Notes under the pieces: generated by a model
What the model was told of the DNA's origin: nothing
Databases searched by the model: none
Seen by the model: only the letters and a program-made list of their open reading frames with translations
Source of the DNA: Drechmeria coniospora
Lineage: Eukaryota > Ascomycota > Sordariomycetes > Hypocreales > Ophiocordycipitaceae
Length of the DNA stretch: 64,000 nt
Assembly (NCBI RefSeq): GCF_001625195.1
Contig: NC_054389.1
Location: forward strand, 9,358,520-9,422,519
Direction: 5' to 3'
Made by a program: the position numbers and the translations under genes
Shown here: in pieces, positions 32,518 through 44,400 of the stretch
Numbering within the stretch: the first letter of the stretch is position 1
Layout: every line of letters begins with the position of its first letter

Positions 32518-33409
32518 CTAGCCATGCCGCATGAAATTCAGCATGGCCTTGCCGACGGCGACGCCGTCGTGCGGCACCGAAGCGCGGCTTATGGCATCCT
32601 CGTACACGTCTTTGGTGAAGATGCCGACGGTGTGGCGGTTGAAGAGGATCTCGGAGATGATTTCGTTGGTGAACTCGGGGTGGCCCTGGACGGTGAGGTA
32701 CCTGTCGGGGGAGTACATGCCCTGCACGGCGCAAAAATCGTTGGAGCCGAGGGGGATGGAGTCGGGGGGGAAGTCAAAGACGATGTCGCGGTGCATCTGA
32801 TGCACACGCTGGCGGCGGACCGTCAGCGGAGGCGGGAGGGGGCCGACGGGGCCGAGGCAGGCCTCGATGGAAGGGTAGGGTACACGCGCGGCTTACCAGC
32901 TTGTCGAGTTGGAAAATCTCCCTGCCCTTGTCCGTCAACTCGACGTCGGTGACGGCCACCTCCCAGCCCTTGTCGCTCTGGCCGACGCGCATGCCGAGGG
33001 CGCGGCCGACGATCTGATGGCCGAAGCAGATGCCGACGACGCGGACCCTGCCGCTGTCGAGGGCGCGCTTGGTGAAGTCGACGAGGTTCCGTATCCAGGG
33101 ATCCTCGTCAAAGGCGTTGTGACGCGAGCCCGTCAGCAGGACGGCGTCGATGTCGTCGAGGGCCGGGTAGGTGTGCAGCTCGTGGACGATGTCGTAGCCG
33201 GTCAGGGTGACGAGATCCTCGAGCTCCCGCCGCGGTTGCGACGTCCCGGCGGCGGCGGCGAGGAGAGCGGCGAAGACGCCGGTGTACGACTTGTGCAGGG
33301 CCCGCGTCTGGGGTTGCGGAGCGTCGCATTCGAGGACGGCGACGCGGAGCCGCCTTTGCTGGGCCGTCTGCTGCTCCGCCTGCCGCTGCTGCTGCTCCGA
33401 GGAAGCCAT
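32518..33409 (-). CDS. Class I glutamine amidotransferase-like protein, 267 aa
   Basis: A stand-alone GATase-1 domain protein of the GMP-synthase-like amidotransferase family; such domains release ammonia from glutamine or act as related hydrolases. Exon 1 is 33409-32897 and exon 2 is 32808-32518. The 88-nt intron (32809-32896, GTAAGC..CCAG) is supported because the join gives LDKLRVHQMHRDIV. The nucleophile Cys128 lies in the elbow GICFGHQ. The catalytic partners are His214 and Glu216 in QGHPEF. The ATG at 33409 is chosen because the Gln-rich leader and the first strand (LRVAVLECD) follow directly. The open frame upstream of it is made by a 12-bp tandem repeat (33507-33554) and is probably leader. 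Substrate not determinable from sequence. Confidence 0.88.
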
Positions 33410-33506
33410 CGTGACGGCGGCGGGTCGGTGTCGTGCGGAGACGGCGACGAAGTGCGTCAAAGGCAGGGGCGGCGGTGGGCGACGAGGAGAATGAAAGAAG
33501 GCGATC

Positions 33507-33554
33507 GATGGAGGGCGCGATGGAGGTCGCGATGGAGGGCGCGATGGAGGGCAC
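33507..33554 (-). repeat. Four 12-bp tandem units upstream of the amidotransferase gene
   Basis: Units of GATGGAGGGCGC with one or two changes, about 100 bp upstream of the ATG at 33409. Their 12-bp length keeps an upstream frame open (RPPS repeats), which explains the false N-terminal extension. Confidence 0.85.
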
Positions 33555-34161
33555 GAAAGAGGTGGACGAGAGAGCATGAACGAGGTGGGAGGACGACATG
33601 TGAGGCGCGAGGGGCCAGGTGCAAGGCGAGATGGACACAGTGCGTGCCGTACGGTACCAGACGGGGCGCGCGCCCGAAGTTTGTCGCACAAGGTACGGAC
33701 GGGGATGCACCGTATTACTCGTACAGGAACGTGTACCTTGTGCTCATCCATCCTCGTGCCACCCGCGCTCGATCGGAAGCAAGGAGGCACGAATTGTGGT
33801 TCCTCGACGTTCGTGTTTCATCTCTTGGCTCCCGCAGCTCATGGTCCGATCACGGCGGGGAGCGGAATGGGGCATGAACCCTTGGATGGATCGACATGTA
33901 CTCCGTACTCCGTACAGTAATATGCACAATCCCAGTACTTACTCCGTACGGAGTTCTCCGTACCTGGGAGGTGGATTGTACCTGCACACCCCTCCAAGAA
34001 CGGCAGTCGTACGGCATTACCTGCTGGCGCACTTGCACGCGCATGTACATGTACTCGTGCGAGCACCGGTTCAAGTGCGTGAATGGCGCAAAACAGCTTC
34101 CCGCACATGTATTTGTACTCGTGTTCTGGGACGTGTCGAGCACGGAGAACCTGTGTACAAG

Positions 34162-34177
34162 TACTCCGTACGGAGTA
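34162..34177. repeat. TACTCCGTACGGAGTA palindrome
   Basis: Perfect 16-bp palindrome in non-coding DNA of the core region. Confidence 0.85.
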
Positions 34178-36927
34178 CTTGCATGTACTTGCACGAACAA
34201 CTACGGAGTACAGCTAGTCTGTTTGATGATGTGCCGGGCCAGTGAGTCAGCCGTAACACGGAAGGCCATTGGCCAGAGAGGCAGGTTTGAAACGAAAGTG
34301 GCTTGTGGACTGGCGTGAACGAGTTCGGCAAGAAAGGACGAGCATGTACCTGTACAGCACTATACTGTGGGTGCCAGAAAGTTGTGCATTATGACTGCGA
34401 GTACTCCGTACAATACAAGTATAGGGACTTCAAGGGGCACTGCGCACGGAACCTCGCTCAAATCTCAAGCGCCGATGAACTTTGGGATTAGCGTATACTG
34501 TACCTACTTGCAGTATGTGATGTATACGGAATACATCTACTTACTCCGTAAACCACACTGTCTTCATTCCCTGCGCCCTTCTCCGTAGTGGAATCGCGGA
34601 TCCATGCGAGGCATTTGCAGGTGAAATACAGGTGCTTACTGCAATTGGTGCCACTCTGTTGTGCACATGTCTATTGTGATGCTGCCATGAAGGTCAGCGG
34701 TGCAGGGTTCGTCGTCCGTACCTGGCCATGTAAGTACATGCGGGTAGTACCTCGAGTTGTTACGTGCCGATGCGAGACCTGCAGCTCAAACAAGCATCAC
34801 CCTTTGCTCCCTCGGCGATATTGCGGTGCAAGTACGGAGTATGGTGCCAAAATGTACGGAGTAATTAGTTCTTTTCTTGTTTTGGCCAGCCTTGGCCCCC
34901 ATGTCCGAGTGAAACGGTCGACAATTCGACGTCCACAGGACTGGGCGCCCTGTAGGTGTGCTTTTCGTACAGAGTCGAGTTGTGTTTTACTGGTACGCAC
35001 ACAGGCTCGTGGCCAAATCGACTTGCAGTAACTTTGGTGTACATGTACGCGCACGGCACACCGTTGATCATCCATCCAACATGCGGCCCACTGTCGGATT
35101 TTTTCTCTTTTTGCATGTACAAGTAAGTACCTTGCATGTACCAACTACCAAGTAAATACGACGACAGTTGAGCCAGGGGCTTCGTGGTTGTCTGCTTGCC
35201 ACCAAAAAGCGAATGCAGCAAGCACCACGGAGCATCCGTACCCTGTCATTCCTCAGCCGTCAGCCGTACGCGGCCGGCCGTACCCCCTGCTGCGAGCACT
35301 TGTAGTACATGTACGTATTTGCACACCGGTATACGTTGTAGTATTACATGCTGCACATGGGAGCAAATACAAGTCCCCCGTACACTTGCTTGTCCTGGAA
35401 TCAGTTGCCCGCAGTACGTACTGACTTATGCTTGCGTTAGCACTTTTGCGGTACGGTTCGGCCTGCCGCCCGATGCCCGCAAATACCTACTCCGCATGGT
35501 AGGTAAATGCACTTGAATTGACTCAATGAATGGAGCAGTGGTGGGTGAACATCCTCATCGCCGTCTCGGCTCCGGGACAGGGAGGTGCAACATGGTGCGA
35601 GGCAGAATCTCCCACAAGCCAATGGCCGGTTATTGGAAGCGACAGTCTCCTTGACTGCCATGTGCTGCCACGGACTGACCGGTGCGGGAGACTTTCGCTC
35701 TCCATCCCAGCGCCATCATTGGACTGGAGTCAACCACGGAGCCATCACGGACCCCGTACCTGGCTCCATGGCCCGACAAGAACCAGATTGATTTTGTGTC
35801 GGTTCATGTCGCCAGGGACGACGCGTACGCCGCAATCCCACTCGGCATGAATGTGCATCTTCAACCTGAGTCGTGGGGTGTGGGGTGTAAATATCGACCA
35901 ATCGATTCGCAGTCTCCCCGTGCGCATCTCCGAGCAGGCCAGGTGAGCGACCAGGGCGCCGAGCCGTGAAGTGGGCACCAGCCGGGGTGGGGCCGGCGCT
36001 GGGAATGTGTCGGTCCTCGGGCGTCCCACGGAACTCGGAGCCGCCGGCATGCAAAGCTCCGGTCATGTCGGAGCATGAACAACTCAATCCTTCACCCAAA
36101 AGGGCCAATGTATCGTGAAGGAGCATTGTATCAAGAGGGATACCCGGAAAGCAATCCCCGGTATTTGGGATGAGTCGCAAGAACCCCCCCTCCCCCAAGC
36201 CTTGCGGCACAGCAATGCGGGCAATATCTGTAGATTGCCGTTTGAGTTCAAGAATTGAGGTTTGCCTTTGGATACTATGTCATGCGACTAGCTTCTGCAT
36301 TCCGGCAACTGACCAGAGCGTCGCAGCGCAGCCGAACAATGGTATTTCATGCAAAGGACTCGGCGTCCCACCGGCGTACCAACGCAAAATGAGCAAGGAA
36401 TGGGCTATTTGAGCACCATGGCTCAGCGACTGCAGAATAACACCTACAGTAAGTACTAGCAACGAGTGGAGCTGTAATTGAAATGAAGAGGAAAGTTGCC
36501 GCCGTCGCGACATTTTCTGGAGAGCAGAATGTCGAGTGACACGCAATGAAGTACTTGTAGCTGGCAAGCCACCATCGCATCATCAAAACCGCTCGTCGGA
36601 GGTATTCGTGCATTGTACTGCAGACGTACCTGTATATATGTAGAACTATGCGTACGTGCATTCACATATTCACATACGTACCGGTGGCAGCATAGAAATG
36701 TACACCAGACTCAGATGTACATGTATGACTCCGTACCTAGCATTTGCGTAGGAAAGTCGGAGTAAGGCTTCGAGGAGCCAAGTACTTGTACATGCACCTG
36801 TACATGTAGCGTTTCGCAACTGCATACTACCTACCTAGTACTGTACGGTTTACGGAGTGCAGTGTAATTACGGGAAGTGTTCTTACAGCTTCGTAAGTGC
36901 ATGTGCAAGTACCAATACTATTACTTG

Positions 36928-36943
36928 TACTCCGTACGGAGTA
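36928..36943. repeat. TACTCCGTACGGAGTA palindrome
   Basis: Perfect 16-bp palindrome in non-coding DNA. Confidence 0.85.
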
Positions 36944-37615
36944 CTTACAGCGTAAGACGGAGTACTTTACAAGCACTTGTTGGGGTACAGTACTTAAATA
37001 AGTAAGTACTGTACTGCGTATTGCCTTTGCAGTAATATCTTGGTACGAATCAGCAGGCAAGTGGATGGAGCTACTTGTACATGGAGCTACTTGTATATTA
37101 CATGTAGTAATTGTACAATTAGGTGTACTTACTTGTGATACTTAAGTACACGTACAATACTCCGTACAAATGCCATTTCTGACAGCTACTTGCATGTCCT
37201 TGTACTGTTCTTGTCCCTCGGCAACTGTACAGGGTAGGTACTTCCTCCAGTGGTCCCCCACCAACCTTCACTAACGCCGAATACTCGCACATGTAATTAA
37301 GCCGCCAGTGCGCATCGTTATCAAGCAACAAAACGGAGACCCAATCTCTATACCGGGTATTGTCGTCATCAGATACAAGTATTGCACACGAAATATTGAA
37401 TCCAAGACAGTACCTTTGCGAGGTCTGCGATAGTTGGAACCCAAAATCTGAGAGCGCGCATATTTCGTCCGAGGGGAGAAATCTTTACAAGATTGGCTTT
37501 GGTCCATGGACGGACTGGCCTGCAGCAGCAATTCTTCAAATCCTTTGTGGCCGAGCCTCACGCCGACACCAACGCCGACACCAACGCCGACGCCAGCATC
37601 AGACATCGGCAGGAC

Positions 37616-38956
37616 ATGGCTCCCGGAAACCCCCTCAAGGCCTTTCTCGCCACCGCCCGAAGCACCCTCCAAGCACCGGCCAGTCAGCGCCCTTCACCGT
37701 TGACATTTGTCGTCGGCAACGAGTCCGCCGGTGCGTCGGTCGTGTCGGCCACATCCTCGATCGAGGCCCACCTCCTCCGTTCACCCGTCGTCGACGAAAT
37801 GTGCTGCCGCTAACGAGGGAGCACCTGTGCAGACGTGGACTCGCTCTGCTCCGCCGTCGTCTACGCCTATGTTCGCTCTCAGGCCCCGCCTCGCACCCTC
37901 CACATCCCGCTCTGCAACTTGCCGCGCGCCGACCTCGGCCTCCGCACCGAGATGACGGCCGTCCTGCAGTGTGCCGGCCTTGGCCCCGATGACCTCCTGA
38001 CCCTGTCCGACCTGCCCTCCTCCTTCCCGTCACCGTCTGCATCGGCCGCGCCGGAATCGTACGAGTTGAAGCCCGCCGACACTCGCTGGGTGCTCGTCGA
38101 CCACAACGACCTCACCGGGTCGCTGGAGAGGAACGGGTTTGCGGCCGAAGTCGTCGGGTGCGTCGACCATCACGTGGACGAGAACCGCGTCCGCGCCGAT
38201 GCGACGCCCCGTGTCATCGAGCCGTGCGGCAGCTGCATGAGTCTCGTCGTCGACCAATGCCGAGCCGTCTGGGACGAGCTGACCGTCCGCGACCCATCAG
38301 CCGACGCCCATCTCGCCAAGCTTGGCCTCGCCGCCATCCTCCTCGACACCGTGAACTTGTCGGTCAAGGAAAAGGTCAAGGAGAAGGATGTGAGCGCCGT
38401 CGGCTACCTCGAGGCGAGGATCCAACGGCAGTCCCGTGATTTCAACACCACGGCATTCTTCGACCACATCTGGGCCGTCAAGGAGGACATCTCGACCCTG
38501 TCATTTCGCGACATCCTGCGCAAGGACTACAAGGAGTGGCACGACGGGGCCATGACGCTCGGCGTGAGCTGCGTCGTCCAGAACTTGACGTACCTCGTCC
38601 ATCGGGCCGACGATAGCCCGCGAGCTTTCCTCGCCCACCTCGATGAGTGGTCGTCGGAGCGGAGGCTTGACATTGCTGCCGTCATGACCACGTCCAATCC
38701 GGACGGCGAGTTTCAGCGCCATCTGCTTGTTTGGGGGCGCAGCCCACGCGGCGCCGCTGCCGTCGCCAAATTCGTCCCCCTGGCGCGCGAGAAGTTGAGG
38801 CTCGAGGCCTGGTCCGACGCCGAGCTGGACCAAGTCGACCGCGCCGGCACCCTGAGATTTGCATGGAGACAGCACGAGTTGGCGGCGAGCAGGAAGCAGG
38901 TTGCGCCCCTGCTGCGCGAGGCCATGCGGTCAGCACGCGAGGGGGCGAGCGAGTGA
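37616..38956 (+). CDS. PPX1: PPX1-type exopolyphosphatase (DHH family), 412 aa
   Basis: Exopolyphosphatase removes terminal phosphate from inorganic polyphosphate; the yeast PPX1 type is a soluble DHH-DHHA2 phosphoesterase using divalent metal. Exon 1 is 37616-37730 and exon 2 is 37833-38956. The 102-nt intron (37731-37832, GTGCGT..GCAG) is supported because the join restores GNESADVDSLCSA, the first metal-binding motif. The other DHH motifs follow: VLVDHNDL, CVDHHVDEN and AILLDTVNLS. The DHHA2 part carries SFRDILRKDYKEW. The ATG at 37616 (MAPGNPLKAFL) is preferred; the upstream open frame has no ATG. Length is close to yeast PPX1. The gene is convergent with ATP25, 191 bp between stops. Confidence 0.93.
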
Positions 38957-39147
38957 ATGAATGTCCGAACCGGTCACTGGAAACTGGAACGCTACGCCAT
39001 GCGCCAAAAGACGGAGCCTCAGACTTCTTCTCGAGCGAACAGGCAGTGTTTGCATACGTGCGAACGGCCGTCATCGGCTACCATCTCCTCGTCGTACGTG
39101 CCGGGGAGTAACCCCCGGGGAACGGGCCGCGTCCAATCGTCCTACTC

Positions 39148-41055
39148 CTACTCGGTCCCGGCATTTTGTCCCGGCGACGAGCCGGAGAACCTGTTGAGCG
39201 CCCGTGCCCTCTCCTCCCTAGCGTGCGCTCCAGCCATGTGCCTCCGCAGATCCTCCACCTCCTTGAGCACGCGTACAAACTCGCGTCGCTTCAGCCGTCG
39301 ACTGCTGACGAGGTCCAGCGTCCCCGACGGAGGTGGGCAGTGCTGAAGCCCCTCCGCCGCCGGGTCGGCGACCAGGATGCAGCTTTTGAGAGCGTCGTAG
39401 AGCCGCCCCGCAGGCAGCACCGGAGGCTCCTCCTTGAGCATCTCGGGATATACCCAGCGCAGCGCCTCGATGCACATCTTTGCGTCGCCCGTCGAGGCCA
39501 TGACCTGATAGGCGAATCGGTAGAGCTCTGGCGATCGCGCCGCCTGGAATCTGGCTGGTGAGCGGAACGCGTCCCAGAACCTGGTCCAGTCCTGGCGTTG
39601 ACCGTAGACCATCATCAGTCGCAACACTTGCCCCTGGTCGAGGGGGGTTTGCAGCTCGAGAAGAACAAGTTCGAGGTTTCTCTGCGCGCGCTGCAGCTCG
39701 GGGCCGTAGGCGGCGCATGATACGACCGATTCTATCAACGTGACGAGTACATCCCTCGACCAGATCGTCATTCCCCGTTCCTGGGCCGTCAGCAGCAGCT
39801 CATCCGCAAGTTCGAGACGGAGGGCCACGCTCTCGGCCGTTGCCGGGGACACGTGGAAGATCGCCCGAACGAGACTCTCGAGGGCGTCCTGCTTCAACGG
39901 AATGCCGCTTGTCTGTAGCTCCCGTATTCGCTGCGCGAGGATCTCGAGGTTCGCATCGGCACTAGTGCTCGAGGACGCAAGTGTCGACTCGTCGTCGGTG
40001 ACCATCTTTGGGGATTCCCTTCTCTGGGACTGCTGTTCGGCCTGGAAGTGCAGGCGTCGCGCCAAAGTGGAAAATCGTCGTTGCTGCTGGGAGGCCTGCT
40101 GGAGGGCTTGCCATTGAAGTGCTGACGGGTTGCTTGGCTGCTGCACCTTGGACGCGATCAAATTGAGCATCTCCTTGTCGTCAACAACGGGTTCGCCCTT
40201 CATTTTCCGCGTCTTCTCTAAGCTCCTCCTTAGGATGCCCTGCCATAAAGATTCGAGATCGAGCTCGGCTCTCCTCGATTCCGTCATGCATTGCACCACC
40301 ACCGTCGTGCCGGTCGACGAGGCGCCGAAGCCAGAGAACCTGCCGCTGTCGTCGAAGCTCATGGTTTCAGCGGCACCATCGGCGCAGGATGAGAAGCTGA
40401 CACAAACCCAACCGGTCGAGATGCCGTTGTCCCCGCCCGGGAGGATCATCGTGTTGGTTCCCATCAGTTTCGCTTTTTTCCGCAGCCGCCGCAACTTCGT
40501 CTTGAGCTCTCCCGGGCCTATCAGACCACCCGCGTTGGCGTCGACGTTGTGCTTCTTTCGGAGCCATCGCACGAAGCGACCAGAGGACACATGCAAGTGC
40601 CGCTCGCTGCGGGCAGTTCCAAAAATCATGATGAGGTTCGGGCCGAGGGCCGCAGGGGTATCGAGGTCGCGCAGATCGAGAAGGGAGAGGTCGTCGAGTC
40701 CCATATCTTCATAGATGTAATTCATCATCGGCTCGAGCATCGACGGGGCATTTTCGGGAGATTTGGGGAGAGTTTGCTTATGGAGCTTCGCGGGATGCCT
40801 AGGTGGCTCCTCGTCGAGGAACCAGTGCTTGGTGCCATCGCTTTCAAACTCCGAGGCTTTGGTACCGGAGGACACATTGGCAATCGGCTTTTCATGCTGA
40901 GAAGAGGAAAATAGTCTGGCGGGCCGTTGGAGCCGCGGTGGTGCCTGCGAGCTGCCATGGGGGGACCTGGAGGATGCCGGGCCGAGCACAGCTCGGTAGA
41001 TGGCAGTCCTACAACCGCAGCATCCTAGAGCCGTAACAACCGGTCTCGAGATCAT
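39148..41055 (-). CDS. ATP25: Atp25-like mitochondrial protein, 635 aa
   Basis: Yeast Atp25 is a mitochondrial protein with an RsfS-like N-terminal half and a C-terminal half that stabilises the mRNA of ATP synthase subunit 9. The start MISRPVVTALGCCGCRTA with the following Arg/Ser-rich, acid-poor stretch is a mitochondrial presequence. The RsfS-like region lies at about residues 105-225: MNYIYEDMGLDDLSLLDLR, LGPNLIMIFGTARSERHLHV, RFVRWLRKKHNVD and GWVCVSF. The remaining residues (about 340-635) are helical, as in fungal Atp25 C-terminal domains, and end in a charged segment. No intron is evident. It is divergent from RPO41 with 422 bp between the start codons. Whether subunit 9 is mitochondrially coded in this fungus, and so whether that target applies, cannot be seen here. 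Confidence 0.88.
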   Translation of the reverse strand: MISRPVVTALGCCGCRTAIYRAVLGPASSRSPHGSSQAPPRLQRPARLFSSSQHEKPIANVSSGTKASEFESDGTKHWFLDEEPPRHPAKLHKQTLPKSPENAPSMLEPMMNYIYEDMGLDDLSLLDLRDLDTPAALGPNLIMIFGTARSERHLHVSSGRFVRWLRKKHNVDANAGGLIGPGELKTKLRRLRKKAKLMGTNTMILPGGDNGISTGWVCVSFSSCADGAAETMSFDDSGRFSGFGASSTGTTVVVQCMTESRRAELDLESLWQGILRRSLEKTRKMKGEPVVDDKEMLNLIASKVQQPSNPSALQWQALQQASQQQRRFSTLARRLHFQAEQQSQRRESPKMVTDDESTLASSSTSADANLEILAQRIRELQTSGIPLKQDALESLVRAIFHVSPATAESVALRLELADELLLTAQERGMTIWSRDVLVTLIESVVSCAAYGPELQRAQRNLELVLLELQTPLDQGQVLRLMMVYGQRQDWTRFWDAFRSPARFQAARSPELYRFAYQVMASTGDAKMCIEALRWVYPEMLKEEPPVLPAGRLYDALKSCILVADPAAEGLQHCPPPSGTLDLVSSRRLKRREFVRVLKEVEDLRRHMAGAHAREERARALNRFSGSSPGQNAGTE

Positions 41056-41477
41056 ACTGCAAACTGTGACACGAATCCAGCCTGTTCAGCGCCGCTGCAG
41101 GTAAAAGGCAAATGCGTTCCTGAATTTCACATCAAGCTTTTGGCAGAAAAATAGTGGGGATTTCGGGAGAGTGGGGCGGCGCCCCGGTGGTGGCAGAACT
41201 ATGCATCACGTGACATGTCAAGCCTCTGTGGCACCACCGAGGCTGAGTGCCGGCAAGCTTGGCAAGGAAAAATTGCGAGCAAGCTCGTCAGTCGCCATTG
41301 AAGCAACGATTGTACATGTATCCGTCCATTGCGTCGTCATCCTTCTTCACCCTGCAGTGCATTTCGTTTGCGACATATCGGACTCTGATTTTTGCGCTAT
41401 ATCCAATGTTTTAATTCTCGACTTCTCACCTTGACCATTGTTGGGTCTCATCACTCCTTACGCGCCCTGCAGGCATA
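41056..41477. promoter_or_regulatory. Shared divergent promoter of ATP25 and RPO41
   Basis: 422 bp separate the two start codons. A CCAAT word lies at about 41403 (ATATCCAATG), a position compatible with the RPO41 promoter. No TATA box is obvious. Co-regulation of the two mitochondrial genes is inference from the layout. Confidence 0.55.
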
Positions 41478-44400
41478 ATGCTCTCTCGTCAAGCACGCAG
41501 CAGCTTCTTCACACAAGCCGCTGCGGCGCAAAGGATTGCATTATCGCTGCAATCTCCCGCCCTTTCATCACATCTCTTGCCCACGGGCCAGCCTTGCACG
41601 GCACATCAACACTGGTTATGGCGTCGTCGATCCGCCCCTGGCCGTGGCGTGCGACTTCAGGAACGGCGCCTAGCCACGGCCGTCGACGACTTCAAGTTCG
41701 AATCTATACCCTACAATCATCTCACGAGCTCGACCTTGTCACCCTATCAGCCCCCCCTCCTTGGATCTCTTGATCTGCGGACGTTCGGCTCCTCGACGCC
41801 GCTCACAATCCCCGAACCGGGCCCGCCTAGAGCGGCGACCAAGACAAACTTGTATGGCATCCCGGGAGACACGGACGACATGCTCCCCGTGTTTGATGCT
41901 TGCATCCGTGTCGGTAAATTGGACAGGGCAGCACTGGTGCTCAAACGATTCAACTCGATGGGCACCCTGTCTGGGGAGGAGCGAATCCTGCTCAACAATC
42001 AGTACCTGCGTGCTTCGTTGCGGCAAATGCGGACGAGCCCCGACCGGAAGCAAGCGGAGATGCTGCACAAGTGGTACGAGCTTCAAATACGGAGCACCGG
42101 ACTGCCTCACACGGCGGAGACCATCGCCTGCATGCTAAAGGCCTCTCTCCTCTCCGAGCGAGGCTCACGCCTTGTTCGCCTCGTCACACGCTACATGGGA
42201 ATGGCCCCCGGCGAAGCAGGACTGCGCGTCTTGAACATGGCCGACATCCTCAGCGACCAAGACCTTGCCGTCATCACCGAAATCTGCCCGACGTACAATT
42301 TTGCCACGGAGATGGAAGAGTTTGACGACGTCCTCGCCATGGACGAGCCGATCGAACTGGTCAGCGACCCCTCAGGCCAGCATGTCGACGCACCACCTAC
42401 CACCACAGTGCCAGAGCTGGTGCCGACACCGCAGCGAGGCGAAGGTCTCAACACGCTCAAGCAAGGTCTAGGGCTGCTCATGGATTTGCAAGACGTCGAC
42501 ATCGCCAGGCTTACCCCTGCCGATCGCCGCCAGATTCAAGTGCAAATAGAACGCGATTCCATCAGTTCCGCCATCAAGAAATGGCGCCATGATCACAAGA
42601 GTTTACAAAGCATGAACATCAATACCGCGTTGAGTCCATCGTCGTCGCCCGGATCGCTATCACAGCACATGGCCTCCTGGCTCGGTGCCATGGAGACTCG
42701 ACTCAAGGAGGAGCTTGTCCTTATCGACACCTCGGAGAGCAAGAAGACCAAGTCAAACCAAGATCTGGATCGTTGTCTGTACGGTCCTCTGCTCCAGCAG
42801 GCCGACCCTGCGCGGCTGGCAGCCGTGACGATTCTCTCAGTCCTCAATCTCGGCGCCATGCAAGGCGTGGACAAGGGCATCGTTCTGAGCAAACTCATCA
42901 CCAACGTGGCAAAGCTGGCGCAGGAGGACATTGAGCTGCAGCAACGGGATAGGAAAAAGAAGGCTCAGCCAACGCGCAACGTTCGATATACTAGGCCAGA
43001 CTTGCCGAGCGAGGGCGCTGCCGCCGATGGTTCGACTCTGATCACCGACACCTCCCAGACGGAGCGCATGCTGGAAGAATCTATCCGGAAGCCGTGGTCG
43101 ATGCCAATCAGGCTCCAAGTCGGCTCCATCCTCCTCAAAATATTGATCGAGACAGCCAAGGTCAAAGTCACGACCGAGCACCCGGAGACGAAGGAGCCGG
43201 TAAGCCAGTACCAACCAGCCTTTACGCACCTGCAGCAACCTCGCAGGGGAAAAAAGGTCGGCGTCCTGTTCCTCAACTCGCAACTCGTCGAGCAGTTGAA
43301 GCGGGAACCCGTTGGCGACTTCCTTGCGAAGCACCTGCCGATGATTGTTGAGCCGAAGCCCTGGAAAGGGTTCAGCGAGGGCGGCTTCCTAGAATCCAGG
43401 ACAAATTTCGTACGAGTAAGGCCTGGAAGCGTCGAGCAGCGGCTCTATACCAAGGCTGCCATCGACTGCGGCGACATGAAGCTGGTTTTCAAAGGTCTGG
43501 ATGTGCTCGGAAAGACTCCGTGGCAGGTGAACAGCAACGTTCTGAACGTCATGATGGAGGCGTGGAACGCGGGAGAACCAATCGCCAACATGCCTCCACT
43601 GAACCCTGAATTCGAAATTCCACCGGAACCAGACTCATCCGCCGATCCCCTCCTCCGTCGTTCCTGGATCCGCACCGTCAAGGCCATCGAGAACGAGAGG
43701 TCCGGTCTGCACTCGCAGCGTTGCTTTATGAATTTGCAGCTGGAGATTGCGAGGGCCTTTCGGAACCAGACGATATATTTCCCCCACAACGTCGACTATA
43801 GGGGCCGCGCGTACCCCATCCCGACGTATCTGAACCACATGGGCGCTGACCACACTCGCGCGATCCTCAAGTTTTCCAAGGGAAGGGTCCTAGGTGCGCG
43901 AGGTTTGCGATGGCTCAAGATTCACTTGGCCAACCTCTACGGCCTCGACAAGTCAAGCTTCGACGAGAGGGAGGCCTTTGCCGACGACAATGTCACCAAC
44001 ATTGTCGACTCGGCGAAGAACCCGCTCGCGGGAAATCGATGGTGGCTCAAGGCCGAGGACCCGTGGCAATGTCTCGCCGCTTGCTTCGAGCTGAAGGCTG
44101 CTTTGGAGCTTCCCGATCCCACCACGTTCGTCTCCAACCTGCCCGTTCACCAGGATGGTACGTGCAACGGCCTCCAGCACTACGCTGCCCTTGGCGGTGA
44201 TACTTGGGGCGCGAAGCAAGTGAACCTGGAACCTGGCGACCGACCAGCCGATGTCTACTCGGCGGTTGCCGACCTCGTCAAGCAAGCCATCGACAAGGAC
44301 GCCGCGGCGGAGAACCGATTCGGCATGATACTGCAGGGCAAGATCACGCGCAAGGTTGTGAAGCAAACTGTCATGACCAACGTGTACGGAGTCACATTTG

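Larger units (their letters stand above)
33410..37615. other. Intergenic region; no gene recognised
   Basis: 33410-33860 is the leader/promoter of the amidotransferase gene. From about 33890 to 35500 and 36610 to 37260 the DNA is GTAC-rich, with palindromes at 34162 and 36928. 35520-36420 is less repetitive and has frames on both strands without known domains. A short CGCCGACACCAA repeat at about 37560-37595 lies just upstream of the PPX1 start. Confidence 0.55.

Noticed and set aside
35716..36210. 164-codon minus-strand frame in the spacer before PPX1
   Set aside because: No recognisable domain and overlapping frames on the other strand; not supported as a gene.
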